From Dyella sp. AtDHG13 (GTDB lineage: Bacteria; Pseudomonadota; Gammaproteobacteria; Xanthomonadales; Rhodanobacteraceae), in contig NZ_QICJ01000001.1 in NCBI RefSeq assembly GCF_003201105.1, forward strand, positions 610,705 through 674,704: 64,000 nucleotides of DNA, given 5' to 3'. This document shows, in pieces, positions 1 to 9,312 of this stretch. A model generated the notes under the pieces. That model was given only the letters and a program-made list of their open reading frames with translations, made no database searches and was not told the origin of the DNA. Position 1 is the stretch's first letter; every line of letters starts with the position of its first letter. The position numbers and the translations under genes are program-made.

Positions 1-1085
1 AGGCGGAACGTCACATAGGTTTCGCGCACGGCGCCGCGGCGCTTGCCCTGGTCGCGCTCCGAGGCCGACTCCAGCGCGTACAGCGCACGATGGCCTTGGG
101 TGATGTCGGCCACGGTGGCATCGCTCAGCAAGGCCGCCTCGTCGATCAGCAGGATGTCGGGCGCATCAGGCCGGCTGATGCATCCGGTGAACAGCTGCGG
201 CTGCTCCGCATGGAAGGACGGCACCGCGAGCAGTTCCTCGTCGCGGTAGCCGACGATGCTTTCGACGTCGTCCACCAGCAGGCCGAAGTCCATGTCCTTC
301 TGGCGGAGCACCACAATGCGTCGCGGATCGTCGAAGTCGCCCGGCGCCACCGCGCTGGCCGCGGCGGCCGGCAGTCCGAGGAAGCGCGCGAAGTCGACCA
401 CCGGCACGGTGTTGCCACGCAGGTTGAGCATGCCCAGGCACAGCTCGCTGGCGAGCACGGAGGTGAGCAGTTCTGGCACGCGGATGATCTCGTGGATGGC
501 GCCCATCGGCAGCGCCAGTCGCGCATCGAGCACGCGGAAGGACACGCCCTGCCGACGCTGTCCCTGCGCCGCGCGCTGGCGCATGGGTTCGGAAGCAGGC
601 GCATCGCCGCGCGGCATCGGCATGTCCGGCAGCCGTTGCAGCGCATCCATGCTGAGGATCTGCAGGATGCGCTGGCCGCCGTCCAGCTTGAGCGCGCCGC
701 CGATCATCGACGGTGCGCCTTCGCCCTCGCCGAACATCACCCTCTGCTCGCCGGGCACGCGCAGGATCTCGCCGGTGGTATCGAACAGCAGCCCCAGGCG
801 CCCCTGGCGACATTCCACGATAGCGATCTTGGCGCCGGCGCGCGTGCCCCGCTCGGGCAGGCCCAACAGTTGACCTAGATGGATGATGGGAATCAGCCGG
901 CCGCGAAGATTGAACAGGCCGAGCAGGTAGGTCGGCGCCAGCGGCACCTGCGTGACCACCGAAGGGTAGTTCACCACCTCCTGCACGGCCGCCACCGGAA
1001 GTACCAGTTCGGTGTCGCCCAGGTGGAAGGATCCGAACATCTCGGCGGCATCACGCCGGGCGGACGAAGCGATCGATGGTTCCAT
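1..1085 (-). CDS. multi-domain CheW chemotaxis coupling protein, C-terminus beyond window
   Basis: The frame is open from the ATG at 1085 to the window edge, so the gene is partial at its 3' end. GGAG lies 7 bases before this ATG; an in-frame ATG at 1091 sits too close to it. Residues about 15-150 form one CheW domain (LGLFNLRGRLIPIIHLGQLL) and about 185-330 a second (LGMLNLRGNTVPVVDFARFL). The visible end reads RETYVTFR, which looks like the first strand of a third domain. CheW couples receptors to CheA; multi-CheW proteins may help build receptor arrays. It follows cheD by 14 bases in the mcp-cheR-cheD-cheW operon. The family call is secure; the third domain is inferred. Confidence 0.88.
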   Translation of the reverse strand, partial: MEPSIASSARRDAAEMFGSFHLGDTELVLPVAAVQEVVNYPSVVTQVPLAPTYLLGLFNLRGRLIPIIHLGQLLGLPERGTRAGAKIAIVECRQGRLGLLFDTTGEILRVPGEQRVMFGEGEGAPSMIGGALKLDGGQRILQILSMDALQRLPDMPMPRGDAPASEPMRQRAAQGQRRQGVSFRVLDARLALPMGAIHEIIRVPELLTSVLASELCLGMLNLRGNTVPVVDFARFLGLPAAAASAVAPGDFDDPRRIVVLRQKDMDFGLLVDDVESIVGYRDEELLAVPSFHAEQPQLFTGCISRPDAPDILLIDEAALLSDATVADITQGHRALYALESASERDQGKRRGAVRETYVTFR

Positions 1086-1099
1086 GCGCATGCTCCGAT

Positions 1100-1582
1100 T
1101 CACGTCGTGCGGCCAATCGTCTTGACCGCGAACTGGTGTTGCGCGCAATCGATCACGAGCTGGCGACCGCTGTCGCCGCCCACGTCGACATGCACGACCC
1201 TTATCCTGGTTTCGGCGAGCAGGCGCTGCGCCATGCGCGCGTTCTGCTCGCCGATCAGGCCGTGCCGCGGCATGCTCGCGTGCTGCACCATGCATGCGCC
1301 GCCGGCCACCACGGCTTCCACTTCCTCGTGCTGCCGGCGCTCCAGCTCCATCATCGCCAGCAGTGAAGGCATGGCGCCGGTCACGTACTTGGCACCCTGC
1401 TCCGGCGGCCCGTGCGGCGACTCCGGCAGCAGGCAATGCGCCATGCCGTACACGCCGCGGCGGCGCCACAGCAAGCCGATGCCCACGCAGGAGCCGAGGA
1501 TGGCGCGCAGCACGTCGTTGCCGCGGCCGATCCGCACCTCGCACATGCGCACCTGGATGTCCTGCCCATCAGGCATGCGCAC
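1100..1582 (-). CDS. cheD: CheD, chemoreceptor glutamine deamidase
   Basis: The 160-residue product has the CheD signature: catalytic Cys in LGSCVGIGL (about residue 32), His in GMAHCLLPES, and the GGACM motif near residue 93. CheD deamidates specific glutamines in methyl-accepting chemotaxis proteins to glutamates, creating methylation sites, and also binds CheC or CheX in some species. The ATG at 1582 lies inside the 3' end of cheR (14-base overlap), which suggests translational coupling. The likely substrate is the receptor encoded two genes upstream in the same operon. Length and motifs match the family. Confidence 0.93.
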   Translation of the reverse strand: MRMPDGQDIQVRMCEVRIGRGNDVLRAILGSCVGIGLLWRRRGVYGMAHCLLPESPHGPPEQGAKYVTGAMPSLLAMMELERRQHEEVEAVVAGGACMVQHASMPRHGLIGEQNARMAQRLLAETRIRVVHVDVGGDSGRQLVIDCAQHQFAVKTIGRTT

Positions 1583-2402
1583 GCTCTCCGCGACGGTAGA
1601 TCAGCGGCTGCTCGAACTCGAAGCCCACGTTGAGCCGCGTCAGCGATTCCGATTCGCCGATGACGAGCACGCCGCCCGGCGCCATCGCGCGGTGCACGTT
1701 CTCCAACACGCTGCACTGCCCTTCCTCGTCGAAGTAGATGAGGACGTTGCGCAGCAAGGCGATGTCGAAACGGGCCGCGCCATCCAGCCGCCTGTGCAGA
1801 TGGTGTTCACGGAACAGCACGTGCGCCCGCAGGGACGGCGACGCCAGGTAGCCCTCGCCGCTGGGCTGGAAATACTTGGCGGCCAGCTCCGGATGCGTGC
1901 GCCGCAGGCCTTCGATGCTCTTGCCCTGGTAATGCCCGGCCTTGCCCGTGGCCAGCACGTGGCTGGCGATGTCGGTGGCCAGGATCTGATACTTGAACGC
2001 CGGATGATGCTCGCGAAACTCCTCGCACAGCATGGCCATGGAGTACGCCTCCTCACCGGTGGAGGCCGCCGCCGACCACAGCTGCAAGGTGGCGCCGCGA
2101 TGCTGCCGGAACCATTCCGGCAGCAGTTGCTGCCGGAAGTGATCCCAGATGCGTGGCGTACGGAAGAACGAGGTCTCGTTGGTGGTCACCAGGTTGATGA
2201 AGGCGCCCACTTCCTCCGGCTGCGCGTCCAACACCGCGAGGTAGTCACGGTAGCGGCTGAGCTCCAGCGCCTGCAGGCGGCGTCGCAGGCGCCCCTGCAG
2301 CAGGGTCCATTTCCTGTCCGCCATGTGGATGCCGGTATGGCGGCGCACCTTGTCCAGCAGGGCGCGCTGCACGCCCACATCGATCTCGCTCTCGATCTCC
2401 AT
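1569..2402 (-). CDS. cheR: CheR, chemoreceptor glutamate methyltransferase
   Basis: 277 residues. An N-terminal helical CheR domain (about 1-75, with NLVTTNETSFFR near 70-80) is followed by a SAM-dependent methyltransferase fold: LWSAAASTGEEAYSMAM is motif I, ILATDIAS binds SAM, and FDIALLRNVLIYFD holds the conserved N-V-L-I-Y-F segment. It methylates receptor glutamates with SAM in the cytoplasm to drive adaptation. The start at 2402 lies 10 bases after the receptor gene stop, with a GAGGA ribosome site. No C-terminal TPR or pentapeptide-binding extension is visible. Confidence 0.95.
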   Translation of the reverse strand: MEIESEIDVGVQRALLDKVRRHTGIHMADRKWTLLQGRLRRRLQALELSRYRDYLAVLDAQPEEVGAFINLVTTNETSFFRTPRIWDHFRQQLLPEWFRQHRGATLQLWSAAASTGEEAYSMAMLCEEFREHHPAFKYQILATDIASHVLATGKAGHYQGKSIEGLRRTHPELAAKYFQPSGEGYLASPSLRAHVLFREHHLHRRLDGAARFDIALLRNVLIYFDEEGQCSVLENVHRAMAPGGVLVIGESESLTRLNVGFEFEQPLIYRRGERAHA

Positions 2403-2412
2403 GGCTCGATCC

Positions 2413-4110
2413 TCAGACCACGAAGCGCTGGACCATGCGGTTCAGTTCATCGGCACCCTGCGTGAGCGAGGTGGTGGAACGCGCGATGGTGTCGCACGCC
2501 GCGGCCGATTTCTCGGTTTCCTCGGCCACCTGCTGGATCGCCGTGCTGACTTCGCGTGCGGCCACCAGTTGCTCGTCCGCGCCGCAAGAGATCTCGGAGA
2601 TGGCCTGCGTGGTGCGGCCCACGCCGGCGACGATCTTCTCGAAGGCTTCGCCGGCCTGCTTGGAAATCTCGCTGCCCTGCGTCACGCGCTTCACCGATTC
2701 GTTGATGAGCTTGGAGATCTCCTTAGTAGCCTGCGAGGAGCGCTCCGCCAGCTTGCGCACCTCATCGGCAACCACCGAGAAGCCCAGGCCATGTTCGCCG
2801 GCGCGCGCCGCCTCGATGGCGGCATTGAACGCCAGCAGGTTGGTCTGGCTGGCGATCTCGCCGATCACCTTGATGATCTCGCTGATGTCTTCGGACGACT
2901 TGTTGATCAGCTCCATCGCCTCGATGGAACGGGCGATGGCCTTGGCGCCGCGCTCGGCTTCCTGGTGCGTGTCCTTGGCGAGCTGGTCGGCGCTGCGCGA
3001 GTTGGTGGCGATGGAGTTGATCGAGGCGGTGAGCTCCTCGATCGAGGCGTTCATTTCTTCCACGGTGGCGCCCAGCAGCTGCGCGCCGCTCGCCACCGTG
3101 CTGGCGCGGCCGGCGATGTCCTGCGAGCTGCCGGAGAAGCCGCTGGCCGAATCGACGACCTTGCCGATCACGCCGCGCAGGTCGCTCATCATCTGCTGGA
3201 TGCCGTCGGCGAGCTGGTCGATGGGGTCGCTGCCTTCCACGCGCACCTCGCCGGTAAGGTCGCCCTCCGCCGCCTTGCGCACGGTGCGGAGCAGCGCCTC
3301 GACCTTGCGCTGGTCCTCGGCGGCGCGCAGTTTCACGCTCTCTTCCAGCTCCACCTGCACGGTGACGTCGGTGGCGAATTTCACCACCTTGTTCAGCCGG
3401 CCGTTGCCGTCGTAGATCGGGTTGTAGGAGGCCTGGATCCAGATCACGCGGCCGCCCTTGCCCAGCCGCTTGTAGCGCCCCGCATCGAACTCGCCGCGAT
3501 TGAGCTTGGCCCAGAACTCCGCATAGGCGGCGCTGGCCGTGTAGCCCTCTTCGCAGAACATGCGGTGATGGCGGCCCTTGATCTCGTCCAGTTCGTAGCC
3601 CATCGCCTTGAGGAAGTTGTCGTTGGCGTTGAGCACGTGGCCGTCCAGATCGAACTCGATCATGGCCTGCGCCTTGTCGATGGCGTTGACCATGCCTTCG
3701 AACTCGGCCTTCTGCTGGCGGGAGGCGGTGACGTCGGTGGCGAACTTCACCACCTTGTAGGGCTTGCCGCTCTCGTCGAACACCGGGTTGTACGAGGCGT
3801 TGATCCACACTTCGCGGCCGTCGCCGGCGATGCGCTTGTATTCGCCGCGATCGAGCACGCCCTTGCCCAGCTTCTCCCAGAATTTCTTGTATTCCGCGCT
3901 GGCCGCATACGCCGGCTCGCAGAAGATGCGGTGGTGCTGGCCACGGATGTCTTCCAGCGTGTAGCCGAGCGCATCGAGGAAATTGTCGTTGGCGTGAAGG
4001 ATCTTCCCTTTAAGGTCGAACTCGATCACGGCCTGAACCTTGTTGAGCGCTTCGTTGACCGCACGCAGCTCGTGCGGCTCAAGCTGGATATCCGGTGTCT
4101 CTTTACCCAT
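2413..4110 (-). CDS. soluble methyl-accepting chemotaxis protein with tandem PAS domains
   Basis: The start is set at ATG 4110 (MGKETPD), preceded by GGAGAGG; the frame extends 33 codons upstream without a good ribosome site. The 565-residue protein has two similar PAS-PAC units (about 12-135 and 138-258, each with a LDALGY or LKAMGY motif and a WIxASYNP strand). A HAMP-like linker (about 270-320) and a signalling coiled coil follow. The hairpin tip reads [20 protein letters not shown]. No transmembrane segment or signal peptide is present, so it should sense in the cytoplasm, as BdlA- or Aer-like soluble receptors do. PAS ligands (redox, heme, small molecules) cannot be told from sequence. 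It heads the chemotaxis operon. Confidence 0.92.
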   Translation of the reverse strand: MGKETPDIQLEPHELRAVNEALNKVQAVIEFDLKGKILHANDNFLDALGYTLEDIRGQHHRIFCEPAYAASAEYKKFWEKLGKGVLDRGEYKRIAGDGREVWINASYNPVFDESGKPYKVVKFATDVTASRQQKAEFEGMVNAIDKAQAMIEFDLDGHVLNANDNFLKAMGYELDEIKGRHHRMFCEEGYTASAAYAEFWAKLNRGEFDAGRYKRLGKGGRVIWIQASYNPIYDGNGRLNKVVKFATDVTVQVELEESVKLRAAEDQRKVEALLRTVRKAAEGDLTGEVRVEGSDPIDQLADGIQQMMSDLRGVIGKVVDSASGFSGSSQDIAGRASTVASGAQLLGATVEEMNASIEELTASINSIATNSRSADQLAKDTHQEAERGAKAIARSIEAMELINKSSEDISEIIKVIGEIASQTNLLAFNAAIEAARAGEHGLGFSVVADEVRKLAERSSQATKEISKLINESVKRVTQGSEISKQAGEAFEKIVAGVGRTTQAISEISCGADEQLVAAREVSTAIQQVAEETEKSAAACDTIARSTTSLTQGADELNRMVQRFVV

Positions 4111-4280
4111 GGCCCCTCTCCATCGTTGGCAAGAACGCAGACAAAACACTTCCGGCGGAAGCGATGCGGGAGAGGCATCGGATGCGTTGCTCCAACGACA
4201 CAAAGGCACGCGACGGCGCTCCCAGCATCCCGCTGGGCCGCAGCCGGCAAACCGTTGTGCGTCCTCCCCTTCGCTGTGGG

Positions 4281-4307
4281 ATATCGGCGCGGGAGAGATC
4301 GCCTTGA
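4281..4307 (-). promoter_or_regulatory. candidate sigma-28 (FliA) promoter of the chemotaxis operon
   Basis: On the minus strand TCAAGGCG is followed by exactly 11 bases and then GCCGATAT. The -10 box matches 7 of 8 positions of the FliA consensus (TAAAGTTT-N11-GCCGATAA); the -35 box is weaker (4 of 8, including the central AAG). It lies about 170 bases upstream of the receptor ATG at 4110. FliA control of chemotaxis genes is well known in flagellated proteobacteria; use of this site is inference. Confidence 0.6.
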
Positions 4308-4425
4308 GGGGAGTATTTGCGCGGAAAATCCGGGGCTTTTGTGAGTTTCGTGAGATTCCGACGTGGATCGATTCAGGTGGCCGGCGCTCGATCCATTGAC
4401 GGCCGAAAAATGTGATGTGCTTCGC

Positions 4426-4454
4426 AAAAAGGGGCCTCGCGAGCGAAGCCCCTT
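4426..4454 (-). terminator. rho-independent terminator of the esterase lipoprotein gene
   Basis: On the minus strand a perfect AAGGGGC / GCCCCTT stem with a GC-rich loop runs into five T residues, 23 bases after the stop of the gene at 4477. It separates the hydrolase genes from the chemotaxis operon. The rest of 4111-4476 holds only the candidate FliA promoter; no gene is seen there. Confidence 0.85.
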
Positions 4455-4476
4455 ACGGATGGCCTATGACTTAAGG

Positions 4477-6105
4477 CTAGGGTGCCGCGGCGCGCTTCAG
4501 CGTCGATTGCGGGCGCGCCACCGCGTACATCTCCCACGCGATCTTCTTGAGCAAGGCGGTGCGATCGTTGCCGACCGCATACAGGTCGAAATGGGTCTTG
4601 TCGGGCAGGAAGCGGATGTCCGAACGCGCGTGCAGTCCGTCCAGCGCATCCTTCAGGCGATGCGCGGCACCGTCGAGGTAGAAGGTGTCGGCCGTGCCGA
4701 CGATCAGGTGGATCTTGCCGTCCAGGTCCGGCGCAAGCGCGGGCCAGTTGTCCTGCAGGCGGTGGGCGATGTCGTAGTGGTCGCGCCAATAGGCGACGAC
4801 GCTTGCGTCCACGTCGCCGGTATCGCGGTCGAACATGGGCAGCGGACGGCCGTCCTTGCCGCGCGGCGAAAACACCCACTCGAACGACGCCAGCTGTCCG
4901 CCGTAGCTGCCCAGCACGCGTTCCAGCTGAGCGAACTGCTGGAAGGTGGCCAGCACCTTGCCCTTGTCGCGCACCAGCGGATAGGCCGAACCGTCCGCCT
5001 TGCGGTACACGTTGGCGTGCGGCGCGTACAGGTCGACGCCGGTGAAGTCATGGAAATCGCTGGGATCGGGCGACGTGGACCAGGTGCCGCCGAATACCTT
5101 GGGATAGCGCGTCTGCAGCCACAGCGTCGCCCAGCCGCCGGAGGAATGGCCATTGAGGAAGCGGCCGGACACGCGCGCATCCATGCGATAGCTCGATTCC
5201 AGGTGCGGGATCAGCTCCTCGGTGAGCGCTTGTCCCCACGGGCCATTGTTCACCGAGTCGGCGAACTCGTGCGTGCCGGTGGGCGAGGATTCGTCCAGGT
5301 ACACCCAGATCATCGGCGGCATGTCGCCCTTGGACATCGCCAGCCAGGTGCCGGTGATACCGCTGGGAAAATGATTCAGCCCACCGCCAAAGCCGTGCGT
5401 GACGTAGACGACCGGATAGGTGTCGCCAGCCTTGGCGTCATAGCCCGGCGGCAGCAGCACGAAACCGCGCATGTGGATGGGCCTGCCCCAGAACGCGGTG
5501 AGCGCGGGGCTGGTGAAGTCGATGTCCTCCACATGCTTGCGCGCCTCGGCCGCGCCATCGCGGATGGCCTGCGGCGCCGAAGGCGGCAGCGTCCACGAGG
5601 CCTCTTTCGGCAATACGCTTTGCAGCGTCAAGGTGGATGCCGAAGCGCTCGGCCAGTGCAGCTTGACCACGTTGCTGACGATGTCGCCCGCGCCGCGGCC
5701 GGTGTAGTTGTAGCTGTGGTCGGCATCGAGCACGGCCTGCACGTAGTAGTCGCCGGCCGGCAGCTGCGTGACGGGTTGCGGATAGCTCATCGCATCGGCG
5801 TGAACGTCCACGCCCTGCCCTGGCGCGAGATGGCCCACTTCCTTGCCGATCACCGTGACCTTGGACGGATCGAGGATGTCGGTGTCGACCTCGGTGACCT
5901 TGCCGTCCTTGGTGCCGGCCTCGGCGTCCTTCGCGCTTTCCACGAAGATCAGCAGTCGGCCCGAGGCCGCATCCGTGCCCGGCGCACCGAGGTCGACGTG
6001 CAAGTCCCGCGAGGCCGAAGCGGCGGGATGGTCGACCGGCGAGCAGCCGGCGGCGGCAAGCCCCAGGCACAGCAGCGTGGAAAGCGTCAGGCGATGCGAC
6101 GGCAT
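4477..6105 (-). CDS. exported esterase lipoprotein (esterase D/PF00756-like)
   Basis: The start is set at ATG 6105 (MPSHRLTL), with GGGAG 5 bases upstream; the longer open frame upstream is arginine-rich noise. The 542-residue protein begins with a lipoprotein signal (LGLAAAGC), so it should be an outer-membrane or periplasmic lipoprotein. The C-terminal half is an alpha/beta hydrolase of the putative-esterase family. FLNGHSSGGW (about residue 320) contains the nucleophile Ser, and a late His lies in the HFDLYAVGND region. The N-terminal 200 residues look like a beta-sandwich. The substrate is unknown. A terminator follows directly. Confidence 0.8.
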   Translation of the reverse strand: MPSHRLTLSTLLCLGLAAAGCSPVDHPAASASRDLHVDLGAPGTDAASGRLLIFVESAKDAEAGTKDGKVTEVDTDILDPSKVTVIGKEVGHLAPGQGVDVHADAMSYPQPVTQLPAGDYYVQAVLDADHSYNYTGRGAGDIVSNVVKLHWPSASASTLTLQSVLPKEASWTLPPSAPQAIRDGAAEARKHVEDIDFTSPALTAFWGRPIHMRGFVLLPPGYDAKAGDTYPVVYVTHGFGGGLNHFPSGITGTWLAMSKGDMPPMIWVYLDESSPTGTHEFADSVNNGPWGQALTEELIPHLESSYRMDARVSGRFLNGHSSGGWATLWLQTRYPKVFGGTWSTSPDPSDFHDFTGVDLYAPHANVYRKADGSAYPLVRDKGKVLATFQQFAQLERVLGSYGGQLASFEWVFSPRGKDGRPLPMFDRDTGDVDASVVAYWRDHYDIAHRLQDNWPALAPDLDGKIHLIVGTADTFYLDGAAHRLKDALDGLHARSDIRFLPDKTHFDLYAVGNDRTALLKKIAWEMYAVARPQSTLKRAAAP

Positions 6106-6187
6106 GTTGGACTCCCTATGGTGTTCCCCTTGGTAGGCGAACCTTCGTGCCAAGCGGAGCGAATGTCCATCCCTCCCGGCGCCTGCG

Positions 6188-7462
6188 TTACGGGATGCGC
6201 TGGCCCGTCCCGTACGGCGGCTTGTCGCTCTGGCGGATCCAGTCCGCGAGCAGGCGGAAATAGCCGTCCGTGATGCGCGTGACATGGCGGGTGCCATCCG
6301 CATCCTGGGTGAACTCGTACATGCCGTGGTCGGTATGCGGGTACACGTAAAGATCGATGGGCTTGCCTTCGCGCTTGAGCGCGGTCAGGCGTTCGCGGGT
6401 CAGCGCCTCGGGCGCGTCGCGGTCCTCGCCGGCCAGCACCCAGAGCTGGGGAATGTCCAGGGCGCGCAGCGCCGCGACGGCGTCGTAATGCCAGTCGATG
6501 TTGAGATTGTCGTAGCGCGGCGCGCCGGTGCGGCGCAGGTCTGCCTCGTCTTCCGCCAGCAGTTCGCCGGTGTATTCGCCCTCGATGCTGTGCAGCCAGG
6601 GCTCGTTGGCGAACTTGCGCTTCACTGCGGCAAGCTGCTCGAAGCCCGACGTGAAGTGCGAGGCCATCACGGCCCCGGTTGCATCGGTGACTTCGCGCAC
6701 GCGGGCGATGGCAGCTGCGTCGTAGCCCTTCTCCTGCATCTCCACCACGGCCTGCTGCTGGTCTTCCTCCAGCGGCGTCATCGCCAGGCCAAAGCCCACC
6801 TCGACGAAATCGGCATGCGCAAGCGCCGCCGCGCGCGGCGCCACCCAGCCGCCCTGGCTGCCGCCGAAGAAACCCGTGCGCGACACGCGCCCACCAGCCA
6901 GCTTGCGCGCCTGCTCCATCGCGGCGGCGGCGTCCTCGGCCAGCAGTTCGAAGTGCTGCGTGTAGTCGCCTTCGGAGGCGCCGGTGCCGCGCTTGTCAAA
7001 GGCGAACACGGCCAGGCCCTGCGCGGCGAACATATACGGGTAGTAGCCACCGATGCCCGGCGTCTTCTCCGAACCATGCACGAAGACCACCAGCGGCGGC
7101 TTGCCGTTCGGCTGCGCGGGCTCGATCAGCACGCCGGCCAGTTCCGCGCCGTGGCTCTTGAAGCGCGTTGGCGTCTCGCGCAGGGCCCACTGCGGTTGCG
7201 CCGCGTAGCGGCCATCGTCCTGCCGCACGCTCACCACGCCCTGCGCGCAGCGCACGGGGCCGTCGGCGGCGTTGACGTCGCCGCGCCGGCCATCGAGAAA
7301 GGTGTAGCGCTCCGGCGCTTGCGCGCCGTTGCCGGTCGGGTTGGAGATCACCACGGGCGGCTTGCCGGTTTCGCCGTACACGCCGTAATGGCAGGCGGGC
7401 GACGCGGCCAGGCTCGCACCGGCAAACGACAGGCACAGCACGCCTGCGACAAGCTGCTTCAT
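6188..7462 (-). CDS. secreted alpha/beta hydrolase (peptidase S9/BAAT-like)
   Basis: 424 residues with a cleavable signal peptide (MKQLVAGVLCLSFAGASLAA). The hydrolase core has an oxyanion-loop strand VVFVHGSEKT, the nucleophile elbow FFGGSQGGW (Ser about 203), a probable acid in LAGEDRDAPE (about 345) and a His in YPHTDHGMY (about 378). It should act in the periplasm on an ester or amide. Its N-terminal 100 residues form a separate small domain. It lies 82 bases upstream of the esterase lipoprotein on the same strand and may be cotranscribed. The substrate cannot be named. Confidence 0.8.
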   Translation of the reverse strand: MKQLVAGVLCLSFAGASLAASPACHYGVYGETGKPPVVISNPTGNGAQAPERYTFLDGRRGDVNAADGPVRCAQGVVSVRQDDGRYAAQPQWALRETPTRFKSHGAELAGVLIEPAQPNGKPPLVVFVHGSEKTPGIGGYYPYMFAAQGLAVFAFDKRGTGASEGDYTQHFELLAEDAAAAMEQARKLAGGRVSRTGFFGGSQGGWVAPRAAALAHADFVEVGFGLAMTPLEEDQQQAVVEMQEKGYDAAAIARVREVTDATGAVMASHFTSGFEQLAAVKRKFANEPWLHSIEGEYTGELLAEDEADLRRTGAPRYDNLNIDWHYDAVAALRALDIPQLWVLAGEDRDAPEALTRERLTALKREGKPIDLYVYPHTDHGMYEFTQDADGTRHVTRITDGYFRLLADWIRQSDKPPYGTGQRIP

Positions 7463-7531
7463 GGGATACCGCTCCTTGGTGGGGACGCCGCCACTATAGG
7501 CAGCGTCTCGCCGCGGCGCCCCTGCTGTTGG

Positions 7532-9175
7532 TCAGGGCTTGTCCTGCTTGACCGGCGCGAGGCGCAGGTCCTGGAAGTCGAAGCTGAAATCCGTCAGCGG
7601 CGACACCGGCTGCATGCGCACCTCGCGCACCTTGCCGTCGGCATCCAGCGCGTAGCTGACGAAGGCGTCAGCATTGAGCGCGCGATCGTCCCAGCGCACG
7701 ATGAAGGTGTCGTGCTGCCACGGCGTCATGGTGCCCACCAGCTGCGCCGTCTTGGAGAACGCCATGCGCAGCTTGCCGCCCTGCTGGCTCACCACGATGT
7801 CGCCGTACCACGGATCGCGGAACGTACCGGCGTATCCCGACAGCGGCAACGACGGCTTGCCGTTCCTGTCGCGCGCCGCCTCATGCTTTTTCCAGCTGTC
7901 GTCGGCGTTGCCTTCGGACTTCTTCACCGCGGCGGCATACGCGCCCACCCAGTCGGTCTTGTCCTTGCCCAGATACGCATCGAGCACGCGATAAGTGACC
8001 GCGTTGAACGCCGCGCCGGATTCCTGGTTGGTCAGCACCACCACGCCGAGCTTGAGCTCCGGCACCAGGGTGACGCGCGACACCATGCCCGGCCAGCCGC
8101 CCGTGTGCCACACCAGGCGCTGGCCCTGGTAATCGGAGAGGAACCAGCCTTCGCCGTAGCCCGCGAAGTTGGGACGGGTGGCCTTGAGTTCCGGCACGGG
8201 CGGCTCGGAAATCTTCATCGGCGTGAGCATGGACCACATCTGCTTCTGGCTGCCCTCGGAGAACAACGGCTTGCCGTCGGGCAGCTTGCCGCCAGCGAGC
8301 TGCACGTTCATCCACTTGGCCATGTCGTGCACGCTGGCGTAGATGCCGCCGGCGCCGGAGTTGTTCGACCACGCCATGGGCGGCACCGGTTTCAGCTCGG
8401 TGAAGTTGAACTTGGCGTGACCCATGGCCACGTCCATGCCGGGCTTGAGCTGCGACATGTCGATCAGCGATTCGTCCATGCCGACCGGCTTGAAGATGCG
8501 CTGGGAAATGAAATCCGCGTAGCTCTGGCCCGACACCTGCTCGATCACCAGCGTCGCCACCGCGAACAGGATGTTGTCGTAGGCATAGGCACTGCGGAAG
8601 CTGGTGGCGAGCGGCACGTTGCGCAGGCGCTGCACCACGTCCTTGGTGGAATACGAGGTGGGCGGCCAGTACAGCAGGTCGCCCGCGCCCAGGCCCAGGC
8701 CGCTGCGATGCGCCAGCAGGTCGCGGATGCGCATTTCGCGCGTCACGTAAGGGTCGGACATCTGGAACCACGGCAGATGGTCGATCACGCGATCGTCCAT
8801 GTTGAGCTTGCCTTCCTCGGCCAGCATCTGCAGCGCGGCAGCGGTGAAGGCCTTCGTGTTGGAGGCGATGGCGAAGCGCGTGCGTGCGTCCACCGCTTCG
8901 GGCTTGCCCAGTTCGCGCAGGCCATAGCCCTGCTCCAGCACCACCTGACCATCCTTGACGATGGCCACGGCGATGCCCGGCACGTCGAACTGCTTGCGCA
9001 CGCTGTCCACGTAGGCGGAGAAATCCTGCAGCTGCGCCGGCAACGCGGGTTGCGCCTGACTCGCCACAACGACGGGCGTCGCGGCGGCTGGCGCAGTCTG
9101 TGCCCATACCGGCGCCGTCAGGAACAGCAGCGCGCAACAGCCCGCCACGCGCGGGGAAAGGGTTCGCAGAAACAT
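7532..9175 (-). CDS. secreted beta-lactamase-fold serine hydrolase (class C / PBP4-like)
   Basis: The start is ATG 9175 (MFLRTLSP), with GGAG 7 bases before it. The 547-residue precursor has a signal peptide ending near AQTAPA. Family residues are in order: SxxK as SNTK (about 107), YxN as YDN (about 197) and HTGG (about 356), followed by a C-terminal beta domain of the DUF3471 type. Such proteins are esterases, D-aminopeptidases or peptidoglycan-related hydrolases; classical beta-lactamases are shorter. It is the third exported hydrolase in a row on this strand. Real resistance activity should not be assumed. Confidence 0.85.
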   Translation of the reverse strand: MFLRTLSPRVAGCCALLFLTAPVWAQTAPAAATPVVVASQAQPALPAQLQDFSAYVDSVRKQFDVPGIAVAIVKDGQVVLEQGYGLRELGKPEAVDARTRFAIASNTKAFTAAALQMLAEEGKLNMDDRVIDHLPWFQMSDPYVTREMRIRDLLAHRSGLGLGAGDLLYWPPTSYSTKDVVQRLRNVPLATSFRSAYAYDNILFAVATLVIEQVSGQSYADFISQRIFKPVGMDESLIDMSQLKPGMDVAMGHAKFNFTELKPVPPMAWSNNSGAGGIYASVHDMAKWMNVQLAGGKLPDGKPLFSEGSQKQMWSMLTPMKISEPPVPELKATRPNFAGYGEGWFLSDYQGQRLVWHTGGWPGMVSRVTLVPELKLGVVVLTNQESGAAFNAVTYRVLDAYLGKDKTDWVGAYAAAVKKSEGNADDSWKKHEAARDRNGKPSLPLSGYAGTFRDPWYGDIVVSQQGGKLRMAFSKTAQLVGTMTPWQHDTFIVRWDDRALNADAFVSYALDADGKVREVRMQPVSPLTDFSFDFQDLRLAPVKQDKP

Positions 9176-9312
9176 TCGGCAACTCCGCAACGGCAAAAGT
9201 CCACACTATCGCGGCAAAGCCCCGGCTGATCCAGCACTGAAGGTCATGCCCCAGCCGTCTCGACGCGATGCGCCGCAGCACGGATCATGCAGCCTTGCAT
9301 ACAGGAGCTGGC

